A stretch of 64,000 nt of DNA from Ulva prolifera (GCA_023078555.1 CM041198.1:5832924-5896923), one strand, 5' to 3'; counted from the stretch's first letter, positions 1 through 11,480 are shown. The notes: generated by a model from the letters alone, not told the origin. Translations and numbers: made by a program.

Positions 1-1023
1 GAAGGACGGCTTGTGCGGCCGCACGCAGGTCGTCCCGCGGGACGCGCATGATTACATTCACCGCAGCCAGGACAGACGCCGTATGTATGTATGTATATAT
101 GCATGATTACATAGCCGTATCCATTTGGACATTGACAACTCCGAAATCCGAGACCAGTATCGGGCGGCGGAGGGCCCGCCGAGGCGCGGCAGCTGCGCAC
201 GGAGCGGGCCCCACTTTGCGCGCACGAGCTCCGGCACCCCCGGCAGCACAAACATGTCACAACGGTTGCCGACCTGCAGCAGCGGGAAGGGACTCTCCTG
301 GCCGTCAGGCAGGGTGTACGGCAGCAGCTCGGAACAGCCCTCCGGCACGCGCGCCATCTTCAGGTGGCTCTCCGTGACCTGCACACGCAAACAAGCAGTG
401 GGTCGTCCGGTGTGGCATTCCAGTGGTATAGCGGCCATATCACTGGATTGCCACATCCGGCCCGACGACATCGGAAATTGTCAAACCTTCAGCTTTACAG
501 TCTAGATGGCAGCCCTGGACACTTGTGCACGGCGAACTCACCCGTGCACCCATTGGCATGAATGTACGCGCCTGCGGGCCGAGCCACACTCGGCCGGGCG
601 TGTAAGCCCGAGTCTCGGCGAGAGATGAATATCAGCTGTAATCGCCCGGTACCGTTTGTTTTCCTGAAATGTTGTCCGCGGTCACCTGTGGTCCCCAAAA
701 TGTGGTGACAAGTCAACTCCACAGCTGCCGCATGTCTTTACCGAGGTGCATCCGGAAAGAGGGGGGTGTGATCTGTGTGTCAGGTGCCCAGCAAGGTGGG
801 CGGCCCCAGAACAGACCTCGGGACTGACGCCATTGCATGACACAGCGCCGAATCAACTACCAGGCGCTGCACAGGTGGTCCACGCTGGTGGGGCGCGCGT
901 ACGGTGTCGCCGAAGTAGTCGCGTAGGGCCGCCTCGAAGGCCTGGTGCGTCGCGACCCGGGTGCTCGCGGCGACTGAGACGGCTTCTATTGTGCAGTCGT
1001 CGACGGTCAGCTCCCCCAGTTCT
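1..1023 (-). CDS. Molybdopterin-binding (MoCF/CinA-like) domain protein, partial
   Basis: Two joined exons are supported: 1023-903, then from 378 leftwards to about 160, where the next donor is unclear. The join at GACACC|GT is in phase 0 and gives YFGDT-VTESHLKMARVPEG. The first exon carries TVDDCTIEAV, then a His-rich helix and a Tyr-Phe-Gly-Asp turn. The second has LKMARVPEG followed by FVLPGVPELVRAKW. This order (DD-T-E-V, then KMA-x-PEG, then PGVPELV) is that of the MoaB/Mog fold in CinA-like proteins and in the N-terminal half of animal FAD synthase. The upstream part with the GDE start motif was not found. The usual GG-x-G-x-T loop reads ELGELT here, so it is altered or split by splicing. 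Which family member this is cannot be decided from the fragment. Confidence 0.72.
114..144. repeat. Dispersed 31-bp repeat, copy 1
   Basis: This segment ends in ATTGACAACTCCGA and recurs at 34064-34094 and, diverged, at 33187-33212. All three lie in or next to introns of minus-strand genes and in the same orientation. The family is unknown. Confidence 0.6.
411..455. repeat. 45-bp hairpin element, copy 1
   Basis: Fifteen-base arms (TGTGGCATTCCAGTG and CACTGGATTGCCACA) pair with one mismatch around a 15-base loop containing AGCGGCC. A second 45-bp copy lies at 3585-3629 with a compensated arm change. Confidence 0.7.
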
Positions 1024-2091
1024 CTGTACAGCACGCAGCACGCTCCACGGCCACAACCGCGACGTACGCGCGGATTGTTCGAGCTGAACGCGCATCGTGA
1101 GGTGCATGCATGTGTTCCATTCAAGGCGGATCCGGTGTGACTGTGCCGGGCATGCGGAGGGATGTCCAATACATGGAAACCAACATGGCTGCGTGGCAGT
1201 GGGGGCTACTTGACGTACTCCCGTTGGACCGCATCTGCTATCCCAACATTCCTCGTCGTCAAGATCTGCGGCAACGCGTGCCGACTTTGACATCAACAGC
1301 AGACGTGCACGCATGCGCGCGGTCACATTTGCAGGTATCGCCAGCTGCAGACACCTGCACCGGTTTTCAGCCAAACTCGGGGTGTTGGAATCTCGCATGG
1401 GGCGTGCGTCACGCGACACCACTCACCACACCGCTACGCCATGCACTCCACGACATCAGTGTTGACAACTGGATTGCAGATTTGCGAAGCACGCAAAAAA
1501 GCTGCTGCAGCATGGTGAATGCCTTCGATTTGTGAGACTGAGTGCACAGCAACTTTCAGCACAGAAATGGTGCACACGCATGTTCGGGCTCAATAGCACA
1601 CGCAGAATAGCTGTTGGAGCTGGTGTGCAAGGATTGAGGCTCAGATTCGAACAGGATATCACTTGAGGTATGTGAAGTGCTGATCGGGCGGATTTTGGTC
1701 GAGCTGCATGTTGGTTATTTGGCCTTGAGGCTGCGAATTTTCACAACAAAACTACAGTGGTAATGTTCTCTGGGGTGTCACAGTGGCCTGCCGCAAACAT
1801 CCTTGCACTGAGAATTGAAAAGGCCAGTTTTTGGGCATATTTGGAGGTGGCCATGGACAGCACCACACATGGATCCCACCTGCCACATAATTTACATCTG
1901 CTACTCCTACAAGTGCCAAGCAAGCCAGCAAGCTGCTGGAATTGGGGGCTGGCATGGCGGCTCGCTCGGCCTCAGTCTGCTGAGTCATGCCAAACCTGGA
2001 TGTGAACACACCGAGGTTGGCTGAAAACCAGAGCTCCACACAGCGTGGCCCATAGTCAACAGATCAAACGTGGACGGGGCCAGCAGCAGCG
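1024..2091. other. No gene recognised
   Basis: This is upstream of the MoCF exon and may hold its 5' introns and exons. I see no segment with convincing protein similarity. Confidence 0.4.
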
Positions 2092-2183
2092 GCACATTGC
2101 AGTGTACCTCACCAGACCGGTGTGGGCTCTTCATGCATGCATGAAGAGCCCACACCGGTCTGGTGAGGTACACTGCAATGTGC
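2092..2183. repeat. Perfect 92-bp palindrome
   Basis: The left arm starts GCACATTGCAGTGTACC and the right arm is its exact reverse complement, ending GGTACACTGCAATGTGC. The centre is ATGCAT with no spacer. All 46 base pairs match. Confidence 0.95.
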
Positions 2184-3182
2184 ACCTGACCTCAAAGACA
2201 GCAATAAGCAGCTGCGATCGACAGTCACATCCGGCCCAGGACGAGGGCCATGCCGCCTGCATTACAGTCATTGCACATGTGCAAAGACAAACCGGTGACT
2301 CCCACGCCGTTCCCACCAACACCTCGACGCTGCCGTCATACATTATTGTTCTGTTCTGCAGGTACGAGGCAGCCCTGACGAGTTCTTGCCCTCGCCTACC
2401 ACACATTCCCCCAAGCCGCCATGCATCGTCATGTTTCAAGGTACATCTCATCAGGGACAAGGTTCGATGCGGCAAAGTACTGTGCTGCATGTTCGCCCTT
2501 GCCACCGCGCCCGGTACCTCGCACAGCTGTCTCTGTACAAGGATCCTCGGGCGAGTTTGTCAACTGCGAGATGCTCCGCCATGCAATGGCCGCAACTCTT
2601 GATCCAACCGAACTCTTGAACAAAACTCTCTATGGTGCGGGCCTGGAAGACCCGAACCTGTCGGGATGAGGCTTGTGTGCATGCACCGCTGTAGTGTGGC
2701 TGTGGGTGCGACTGCCAATTCGGAACAGATTATTGTGTTGTGTTTGTCTGTGCCCGTTCACTCTACTGTGACACATGCATGTGCTCCAGGGAGCGACCCT
2801 GTTTACGGCATGGTTCACATGGCCTTCTAGATAGTCACTATCGGCTCCGCCAGCATCCGAGTTCTCCCTCTTCGCATTCGATCGAATGCGCGTGGCGCAA
2901 CTTTCATCATGTTTTCCCAGCTACGCAGATGCATGCAGACATGTCCTTCTGCCATAGCTAAATCGATTCCGGGAGTGTGCCGGTGTCCCTGAGCTGACGG
3001 TCGCAATTTAAATGGCGTTCAGATGTCCGGGTCTGGTTGGGGCAGCGCCGTCTTGGCCACAGCACCGCACTCGCTCATCAGCCGCGCCACGTCAGGCGTG
3101 CGCTGCGGCAAGCCCATCTGGCTGCGGGCGCCAGCCACCAGCACCCGCCGCCGCCCGCCGCGCACAATCGCGCCCCATGCAG
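2184..3182. other. Weak coding signal only
   Basis: A plus-strand open stretch at about 2430-2669 (ending LLNKTLYGAGLEDPNLSG) has protein-like composition. I recognise no family and no splice partners, so it is not called as a gene. Confidence 0.25.
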
Positions 3183-3221
3183 CTGGGCACCCCCTTGGCT
3201 ACTAGCCAAGGGGGTGCCCAG
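3183..3221. repeat. Hairpin with 18-bp perfect arms
   Basis: The arms CTGGGCACCCCCTTGGCT and AGCCAAGGGGGTGCCCAG are exact reverse complements around a 3-base loop (ACT). The structure is very stable and GC-rich. Confidence 0.92.
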
Positions 3222-3584
3222 GTAGCTACTATAGTACGTAACAGAAGCAATGTCGAAATGTGGCTGTGCCATCATGCATACGTACGTGCATACACACTGT
3301 CAAGCATGTCGAGGTCTAACGAGGCTGCGGCTAGTAAATGCAACTGGTAGCTGTAAGTCAGTCGATTAACACCAATGGCCATATTCCCCGCCAGTAGCAA
3401 ATCAGCACGCGGATCTGTGCATGCGGCTCAGGAATACAGGTGCACCATGGCACTCATTGCAATGTGGCTGTGCTATTGAAGCTGGCTGTGCTATCGCAGC
3501 TAGGCGCCCAGGACACACATCATCGAGAAGCACAGCGCAGCGGAGGCGCATTGGGGGCCATACATGGTGCCGCGCCTGGAGCAG

Positions 3585-3629
3585 TGTGATAGTCCAGTGG
3601 TAGAGCGGTCTTATCACTGGACTGTCACA
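3585..3629. repeat. 45-bp hairpin element, copy 2
   Basis: Same length and plan as 411-455. The arms TGTGATAGTCCAGTG and CACTGGACTGTCACA have one mismatch and the loop contains AGAGCGG. It lies about 40 bp before the TPR remnant. Confidence 0.7.
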
Positions 3630-3803
3630 AGCAGCCGCGGCTTCGCGCGCTCGCGCCCGGGCAAGCTGTAGGAGGCGCTGCAAGACTACAGCACCGCGAT
3701 TGAGCTGTGCCCGTGGAGCGTGGACCCGCTGCTCAACCGCGGCGCCGTCCTCCAGCCGCTCGGCCGGTGCGGCCGCGCTCGTGCGCCCCCGGGGCTCGAC
3801 CGC

Positions 3804-6234
3804 GTGTGCACGCCATCACATCCGAGTAAGCTAGCTTCAGCTGCATCTCACGATGATCATCTCATTCTGCCTCGGAAGCTGATGCGGCAGGTGCGGGGTC
3901 GAGCCGGCAATACTATTTATATAATGTTTATGTACTATTTTATGTAGTACAGGTGCATGTGTCTATGTTTTGAGCTTAACAGCTGCATGGTGAGTGGTTC
4001 TTGAGTCTGACAGGGAGGGCGCAGTTCAGCGCTCAATGCGTTGCGGGAAGATTGGGGCCTTGGCCTTGGCCAGTGCCATCAGGATATCTTGAACGGTAGG
4101 CCTGCTGGATTCGTGTATGCTGATTTGTTGACGTCTGTACACGTGCCGGCTCATGTGACAAGGGCGGGCTTGTCAAGGGCGGATAGGACGGAGCAGAAAC
4201 AGTCGCCTTTTGATGTGATTCCAACCGAAATTACCATGTTAAATATGATATTGGCGGGCAGCAGCGTGGTGACAGGTGCACCCATGCACGATCGGTCTGC
4301 GGATCAGGTGTAGGGGTAAGCCGCTAGTAGGATTGTCCCGGAATAGTGAGGGAGATCCTGCGAGGATCTCCCGCCGTAATCTTGAATATATCACTGTGCA
4401 TATATGGCTATGCACACAGAGAGTTGTAACCATTCTTCTCACTGTTTCACGGTACTAGCAGTATCCGATCTCTCCCTCGCATTCCTCGGTTCTACCTCTG
4501 TGCGCAGCAGGTATGGAATGCTGGTTACCTGACCTGACTGAAGACTGCGCGTCTGACCTGCAGATAGAGAGCATTTCTGACATTATCCGGTTCGTTGTGG
4601 TCTACGGACGCAATTGCACTGTGCCTGTCTTCGAGGATGACTCGGTCGGCCAGCGCTGTTACGATGCTCACGAACAGCGCGATCAAAGCGTGTATATCCT
4701 TTTACGGGAACTTATTTGGTTACATTCAGGCTTAATTTGGGCTCTGGAGACTCGCGGCCTTTCTGGAGGTCAATCAGCCTGAGGACACACTTGGGAAGAG
4801 CTTAGGACGGCTGCGTGTTCGAATGCAAGCACGAGTGGAAGCGTCATACCGTAAGTTTAGTTGGGCGAAATGTTAAGTATGTGTGCGGAGTACTTAGCAC
4901 ATGACGCCTGAGATCTGGGATCACACCTGCATGGTCAGTATCTGAGTCAAATACTTGAACCATGACCTTGTTCGACCTATACAGAGAGCTGGAATGTGTC
5001 TTCTCATTCGCGGGCTGGCGACTGCCACGTGTCACCCCGTGCGTGCATTCGCATGTGCACCTGCCTTGTGCGCTACGAGGCACTTTCACAACAACAACAC
5101 TGCGTGTCACCACTAGAAGCTAATCCGTCAGTGATACAAAAACAAACCTGCTATGAACATGTTAACCAATTTGTTCAAAGTTTTATGACGTGTTGTCTCT
5201 AGCGGAGCTCATCATGCGCCATCGCGAAGCGGGCTACGGGAGCATCTGGTCTATGAACAGGCCCCACACACACAGATCGCGCGACGATCTGATTCTACAG
5301 CGCAAATAATATGTATGTGAAAATCGGCAATGTACGGCTGCAACGGTGTTCACGGACGAGCAGTGCAAACCATTCAAGTTGCTGCTACATAGATATTTGG
5401 AAGCTCGGGCACATCATGCTTCACCAATCTGCAATGGCGACTTTGGAAACTGTATGAACCACCGGCGCGAGCGTCTACGGCTACGGACAGTTGCAGACTT
5501 CTTACGACACTGCTTACGGCAAGTGATGCATGTGCTCTTGGTACTAAATGAAAGTGTCACTGCGGCCGCTTTGGAGGTCGACCTGATCAGTCACCCTGGC
5601 CATGTGGTTATGGAAACACCGGCTGGACACGAGGACGGCTGTGCAGATGATGCAAGTGGTCGTGCCTGTCGATGTGCTGAGATAGCCCTCCTGTGGATGT
5701 CAGTGATGTGATCACATGCAGCCGCTGGTATTCTGGCCAGCAGAGATGGTTCACACTATTTACCAGCCTCTTTGCAAAGGGGTTGACATCACTGACATCC
5801 ACAGGAAGTGACAACCACAGTGCGCACTGTGTAGAGCCATTCCGCCCTTAATTATATGCCGAAAAGTGCCACCCCAAATAAGGGCGAAACATAAGGGCGA
5901 CGACAAGGGCAACCTTTTAGTTTCTAAGGGCGAAATAAGGGCGGGGGTAGGTACAGACGGAGCACATAACAAAATCGACTCCATACGCCGGCCAGTTCTG
6001 CCTCGTTAATACCGCATTGCTGCCAGTGGCCATGGCATCATGATGCCCTCGGTCTCACCTGCATGGTGCTGCTCAGGCTGCAGCACCTCAGCCACTGCGC
6101 CCATTCCCATGCATGCAGCTGCAAAACCTGGCGGTCGCTTGGCACTCACGGGTCCACGTTCTCTACTCATAGTGTATGTAAAACCACACACCTCGTTGAG
6201 TGTGTGCATCTTGCAGGTTCATGCAGGGACAGGA
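3804..6234. other. Gap between TPR remnants
   Basis: No gene is recognised. An inverted repeat of 20 bp (5690-5709 with 5786-5805) and a short 10-bp-arm hairpin near 4347-4370 are present. A short open stretch at 4513-4782 is of unknown meaning. Confidence 0.4.
5690..5805. repeat. 20-bp perfect inverted repeat, 76-bp spacer
   Basis: CCTGTGGATGTCAGTGATGT at 5690-5709 is the exact reverse complement of ACATCACTGACATCCACAGG at 5786-5805. Confidence 0.85.
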
Positions 6235-6621
6235 CGACTATCTCTAGAGAGCGCGGTCCTCGCCATTACACCCGGCGGCCCGTCGCACGGAACAACCTTG
6301 GCAACACACACCTCGAGATGGGGACCTTTCGGCGCGCCGGCGCGGGAACCACTTACCAAGTCCGGGAGGCCCATGCTGCAGTCCCCAGCGTTCTCTTTTG
6401 CGGCGGCGAACCGCCGTGTGGCGCTGCTCGCAGCTCGGCGCACGAGAGCCTGCGAGAGGTGCGCGCCGAGCTGCGGCGGGACCCGGACCTCCAGGACACA
6501 CGTGTCGCACTTACGGCCGCGCTGTGGGCGACTCGCTAGGAGGCTGAAGCGGAGAGCAACCGGTGCCTGGTCGTCCCTTTGGACGGCAGTCCACGGCTGT
6601 GATGTGGAGCCCTTCGCTTGA

Positions 6622-6624
<3 letters not shown>

Positions 6625-6659
<35 letters not shown>
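6625..6659. repeat. Poly-C tract of about 35 bases
   Basis: Uninterrupted C run. Similar C or G runs lie near 40347-40364, 42341-42372 and 62159-62172. Lengths of such runs are unreliable in assemblies. Confidence 0.8.
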
Positions 6660-6662
<3 letters not shown>

Positions 6663-8377
6663 TTGTGTATGGTCGGGTGTCCGCAATTGAAACTACGATA
6701 TGCACATGTGCACGGCCGCGCGCAGGGCCACATCGTCGTGGGACTGGGCGTGGGTGCTCCGAAATCACGAAAATCAATTACGCAGCACCCGAAGCTTGAT
6801 TTTAATGGGCCGCTTGTGGCCGCGCCAGGGAGCTGCCGCGCCTGCGCCTGCCACATGTACACATCTGATCCGACCCCATGCTTTTGCACATACCCGGAGG
6901 CTTAGAACCACCACGGCATACGGCATGTGACGGGGGCTCTGCATACATGGCTGGCTCCGAAGGGGGCTCAGAAGAGTCTTCTGCAGGGACCATGAGGAGA
7001 TCTACAGCAAGGCGCAGCGTGCGTTTGTTCGTGCAGGCAACGTTGGGACGACTTACGATGTGGGGACAAACAGTGGTTCTGCGGAGACCTCATGGGGCCC
7101 CCTGCACTGGTGAAGGCCTTGCCGCCGTTTCCTGAGGTCAGCTCGAGGGTGTAGTGCCTGCTCGGTATGCCTAGGCCAATGTAGGGAGTGTTTGGACTCG
7201 GTGCCATGGGATGGTGTACTATAAGGACAAAGCCAGAGAGGAAGGCAGCACTGCAGGACACAAACAAGGGCATCATGGGACCATTGTATGCCCATACCTG
7301 TGTATGTGTTCCGTGTCTCAGCAATGGTTGGCTGGCAGAAGCTGTCAAGTCACACCGAGCATGCAGCACACCCGCATTGGTCCGGCCTGGAGACAGCCCT
7401 TGTCTTTAGTTGCATCGGGGAGGTACACGGTTGGCCGCAAGCCTGCCCAAACACTCTGGCCAGTGCCCATGCCATACAACAAACACCCCATGGCTGCCAA
7501 CTGATGGAGCCACACGTGTGTTCTCGAGCAGTCCAAGCGTTGCCCTGTACAGTCGTGAAAGCAGCCCACAGAAATTCTGCTTCCTTCAGAGTCTGATCGC
7601 TGGTCTCGTTCACTACCGACTTGGTAGAACTCGTGGGTTTCCACATGGACCAGTGAGTTGATGTACTGCCACTTCAGGTGTTCAGCCTCACGTCAGGGCA
7701 CAGGTGTTTGAGCCAGAGTTTGGTGGTGATCTGAGATTCAGTGTGATTATGAAGCCTGTAGGAGCAATGCACTGGATCACCGCCCCCTGCCATTGGCGTT
7801 TCTGGCTACCAATGGGGTGGCGGAACACTGTGTGACTGATGCTGGGGCCGCTGATGTGCTGTACTCCTTGATTAGGCGTGTCATGCGACTCAGCTTCAGA
7901 CAACTATAACATCTGTGCCATCTAGTCGGTGCGTCAACGGTGGCCTGATTGGATGCTCTTGCGCCTGTGCTGCGAGATCAAAATGTGGCGTGTTAACGTT
8001 CAACGAGCTTGTCGTGTTGCCACAGGCCGGCAAGCAAGTACGTGGCCCAGTGAAATGTCGATGTGGTTACATAGTATGCCTTTTCAGACGTACCTGTAGT
8101 GCCAGCAGCCGACGTACGGGGACGAATTCGCTGCTAACACAGAGTGCTCCAAACGCATGCACGCGTACTGTTGCTGGCATTGACAGGCCGGTGTAAGCAC
8201 ATCGACGCATCCGGTGATCGATGCGCTCCGCTCTCATCAGCTGCGAGGCGATCCAATGCTTCAACAGTCCGTGCCCTGTTCCACAGGTGGAGGTCAAAAA
8301 AAGTATGCACGGGGCGCCACCTCACTGATCAGTCTCCCGTGATCAGGGCCCAGTCAGTTCTACAGCAGCCTTCATAG
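6660..8377. other. Upstream region of the SHIPPO gene
   Basis: No exon is convincing. A degenerate LINE-2-type 3' end (ATAAGGACAAAGCC) lies near 7220-7256. The region may hold the promoter or further 5' exons of the SHIPPO-repeat gene. Confidence 0.35.
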
Positions 8378-10166
8378 ATATCTGATATGCCGGCGAAACG
8401 TCGCGGAAAGGCTGTCCTCTTGCGGTCATCTCCTGCGTTTTCGTTTGCGACATCTGAGCGCCCCAAGCCCTGCTCGCGTATGCTCCCGCAGGACGATGCC
8501 CTTCAGCTTGCTGCTCTGCCTCACACGTGATCCTCATCTGTCCGGCTCATCTTCCTGGATGGCTTTGCAGGAGACGTACCTGGCCCAGGGACATACAATG
8601 TTCACGGAGATGCACAGAAGCCTGTGGATGTCAAGAGAAAGGATGAAAGAATACGTATGATGCACTGCCATGTGTCATATGTTCACACTTCCTTGCTTTA
8701 TGGTCTCTGAAGCAGCACCTTTGCAGGACCTCAGATAGATCCGCGAGGCAATGTGCTGACGACGAGAGGATGTCAGCCTCTGGGAAGCATGAGGAGCTCA
8801 CCTGCATACAGCATTGCCACCAAGCCGTTTTCATCATCTGCGCTAACCAAGACTCCCGGGCCTGGGGATTACAAGTGCGTGGTGGTGCTGGTGTACAGGC
8901 TTGTCCACAGGCCTTCACCGTCTGATGCTATGCCACCTTCACATCGTTAAGGTTGCCTGCATTGAATGTCTCGTATTTATTTGCGTAGAATGGATGCTGT
9001 CATACAACTGCATTCTCTGTACACAGTGCCTCGACCGATCACACATCATGCCAACATCCACCGTCGTTGCAACAGCATTCGCCAGCTGAGTAGAAACCTG
9101 ACAGAATGAAGCATTGCAGCGACCACAAGTGCTTCCCTGGACCTAAAGCACCAGCCTACACCTTTGCTGGCGCAGAAGTTTCGGATCCCAACGCCCTGTT
9201 TCCGGGTCCTGGCAAGTACAAATGGCCACAAGCTGATGCGAAAGTCCGGCCGAACAGTCCCGCAGTCACCATGAAGTTCCGCCGGGGGCAACCAGAGGAC
9301 AAAACCCGGCGCCCAGCGCCCAACGAGTATGACCCGAGTGACCCCCTGAAGGTCTACAAGGGGGAATACTGCAAGGTCTCCATCAAACTCAGGTGCACTA
9401 TTCACTGTCCCAGTCGTGCCACACTCGTACATCACACCTACACAATAAGAGTTGCTTCGTTTCCATGCTTTCGAGGCATTTATTGCACACCTGCTGCTTC
9501 CAGCCATTCTCAATCTTGTGCTGAGACCTGTCTTGATGCAACAGTTGTTGATGCCAGAGTAGCCTCCCATACACGGGATATGAGCTCCCATCGTGCTAAG
9601 ACATGGCAATAATCCACTGGTTAGTAGGTCAAAATGCGTGTTCATGCCATCACCGTCGTTCTGAAGCCCTCGACTGCGCCTGTCACGTAGCCGTGTGTCC
9701 GTCTGCGCACTTCGCGCCTATCCGTGCCCTCGAAGCCTGTGTTCGTTTCAGGAGGAAGCCAAAGATGATCGAGTTCCTTCCCGAGCCTGGCCCGGGCGAG
9801 TACAGCCCGGGCGACTCTACGCTCCGGCACAGCCCCGCATACACCATCCGGGACAAGCTCTCCAGCGCGCTCGACCCGCCGCCTCAGCCCGGCCCCGGCC
9901 ACTACGACGTCGATGAGTCAACCATAGGCAACTGGGGTGCTGGCATGGCCTCGCGCGTGCCGGCCATGCCAGATGTGTCACTGCGGGAGCGAATAGAGGT
10001 GTTTCGTCGCGGCGCGGACGATGTCACGCACCGCGAGTTCCTGAGCGGAAACCGCGAGGAGCTGGCCCGACTCCGGGAGGAGGAGCTCCGTGGCGGCGGT
10101 GCCGGCAAGCGTGCAGGGGCTGCGGGCAGGCGGAAGCCCGGAAGCGCCGGTAGTCAAGCTGGCTAA
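8378..10166 (+). CDS. SHIPPO/STPGR-repeat (ODF3-like) ciliary protein
   Basis: Five exons join with agreeing phase: 8378-8477, 8571-8654, 8727-8874, 9120-9392 and 9752-10166 (339 residues; 336 from the ATG at 8387). An in-frame TAG at 8375 precedes, so either the ATG at 8387 is the start or CTTCATAG is an acceptor. SHIPPO units are plain: PGPGTYNV, PGPGDY, PGPGKYKW, PGPGEYSPGD and PGPGHYDVDE, alternating with SPAFSFATSERP, SPAYSIATKP, APAYTFAG and SPAYTIRDKL. Such proteins coat or lie within axonemal microtubules, and ODF3 is the sperm-tail member. The C-terminus is an Arg/Glu-rich helix and a Gly/Lys-rich tail. A TGTAA poly(A) signal lies at 10211, 45 bases past the stop. Confidence 0.93.
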
Positions 10167-10210
10167 GGTAGAACAAGTTGCAGCACAGAGCACTTGCCGA
10201 CCCACAGCAA

Positions 10211-10215
10211 TGTAA
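10211..10215 (+). terminator. TGTAA poly(A) signal of the SHIPPO gene
   Basis: TGTAA is the standard green-algal polyadenylation signal. It lies 45 bases beyond the stop codon at 10164-10166. Confidence 0.6.
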
Positions 10216-10219
10216 CCCG

Positions 10220-11480
10220 ACGGCTCGGATTGGTGCTGAGGACGCACAGCCAAAGGTGTGGCTGGATTTGGTGGATTTGGCGCGGGGCCACTGCAGTTCA
10301 CTGCAGATAACAGATGACAGGAGGTAGTCTGTTCATATGGAACATTGACGCATGGACCCTCATGCCCAGGTGGGCCATCGGGCATGTTAGGCATCCTTGG
10401 CCAGAGATTCCAAACAGGTGTCTTGTTGCATCCAGCAATGATGTCCAGCAGTCAAATGGCGAGCTTGGAAACAACGGCTGCACACTTGGTACCAAAATGT
10501 ATATACATACACACATCACATCACTACACACATCACATCATCAACGGCTCCATGGCTATCTGTGAGGGTGCCTGTAGTGGTGGAGCACTTTCGTATGGAC
10601 CACCAACAGCTTCATGTGTTGGGAAGTACTGTGCATTCACAGTGTTCAATCAGCATTGTGAACTCACAACAGAAACCCCAGAATCCCGTGCTCCATTTAT
10701 GGGGAGGCTGCATGCCACTGTACAGCTTGCATGGCCGGGCAGGAGGTACCTGTTTAGTCTGGCTGAGATAGGGAGATGACATGTGTGCAAGCCCTTGAGA
10801 GTCTCATAATGTCTTTGTTTAAGGGAACACTTGCAAACAAGTGTCTGTCACTCTTGTCTACAAGCGCAAGCCTGCAAATACGCTGCAGCTGAATCCTTCC
10901 AGCCCAGAGTTTCTGTGCCCAGGCTAGCTCTGTAGTGTGATGCTCCATTGACACATCCAGGCGACAGCCCTGTAGTATGGTGTGGTGCGAGTTGAAGTGA
11001 TGGTTCGTGAGCCGGAGCCGTGTGGCAGATTCTCTCTGGACCCATCTGCTGTCCTGTAATGTTCCGGGAGAATTCACAGGCGTAAGCAACACCGACACAA
11101 GACTGTTTCACACACTGAACTCAGCCTCGCCAACAGTAGTAAGCCTGTCCAGCACTGCAGAATGCGCGGCGACGCCCACACAGCCTCTATGCAGGCAACA
11201 GCTACTGGATCACTGAAGCTGTTCGGCAAGACAGGCCTGTACACGTGGACGTCCAAGAGTCCTGGTGCCTGTCTTTGAGAAGCGCCGCCCCTGCTCACAG
11301 ATGATGAAAAGCATTGATCTGTGCGTTGTCTCAGCAATTGCGCCGCTGCGCTTGTCAGCCAAAGAACAAACTCATCAACCCAGGAGCAACAAGAGACTGC
11401 CGACGGGGCATCCGTTCTGGCGTGTGGGTGGTATTGGCGGGCTGCAGTGCCTGAGGGACACCCTGTGGTTGGCTTCAGTT
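10220..11480. other. No gene recognised
   Basis: Intergenic. I see nothing supported on either strand. Confidence 0.45.

Larger units (their letters stand above)
3672..6600 (+). pseudogene. Decayed plant-type TPR (tetratricopeptide) gene, two remnants
   Basis: Remnant 1 (3672-3803) follows a CTGTAG acceptor and reads EALQDYSTAIELCPWSVDP, then LLNRGAVLQPLGR, which is a good TPR unit. Remnant 2 (about 6235-6600) carries in order AVLAITPGG, VARNNLGNTHLEMG, SPAFSFAAANRRVAL, LREVRAELRRDPDLQDTRV, ALTAALWATR and EAEAESN. That order matches the C-terminal end of chloroplast-type TPR proteins of plants and algae. In remnant 2 the blocks alternate between two forward frames (three shifts), and a TAG sits before EAEAESN. 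The 2.4 kb between remnants has no recognisable TPR unit. I infer a pseudogene. Clustered assembly indels are the alternative. Joining remnants 1 and 2 as one locus is inference from order and strand. Confidence 0.68.

Noticed and set aside
853-1422. Minus-strand open frame of 189 codons
   Set aside because: Overlaps the MoCF exon in a different frame; the MoCF frame has motif and splice support.
3585-3629. A tRNA gene at the GGTAGAGCGG word
   Set aside because: Only a D-arm-like word is present; there is no acceptor stem, anticodon arm or T-arm at tRNA spacing. The structure is a simple hairpin.
6563-6905. Polyproline or polyglycine open frames over the poly-C tract
   Set aside because: They are created by the homopolymer run and have no other protein character.
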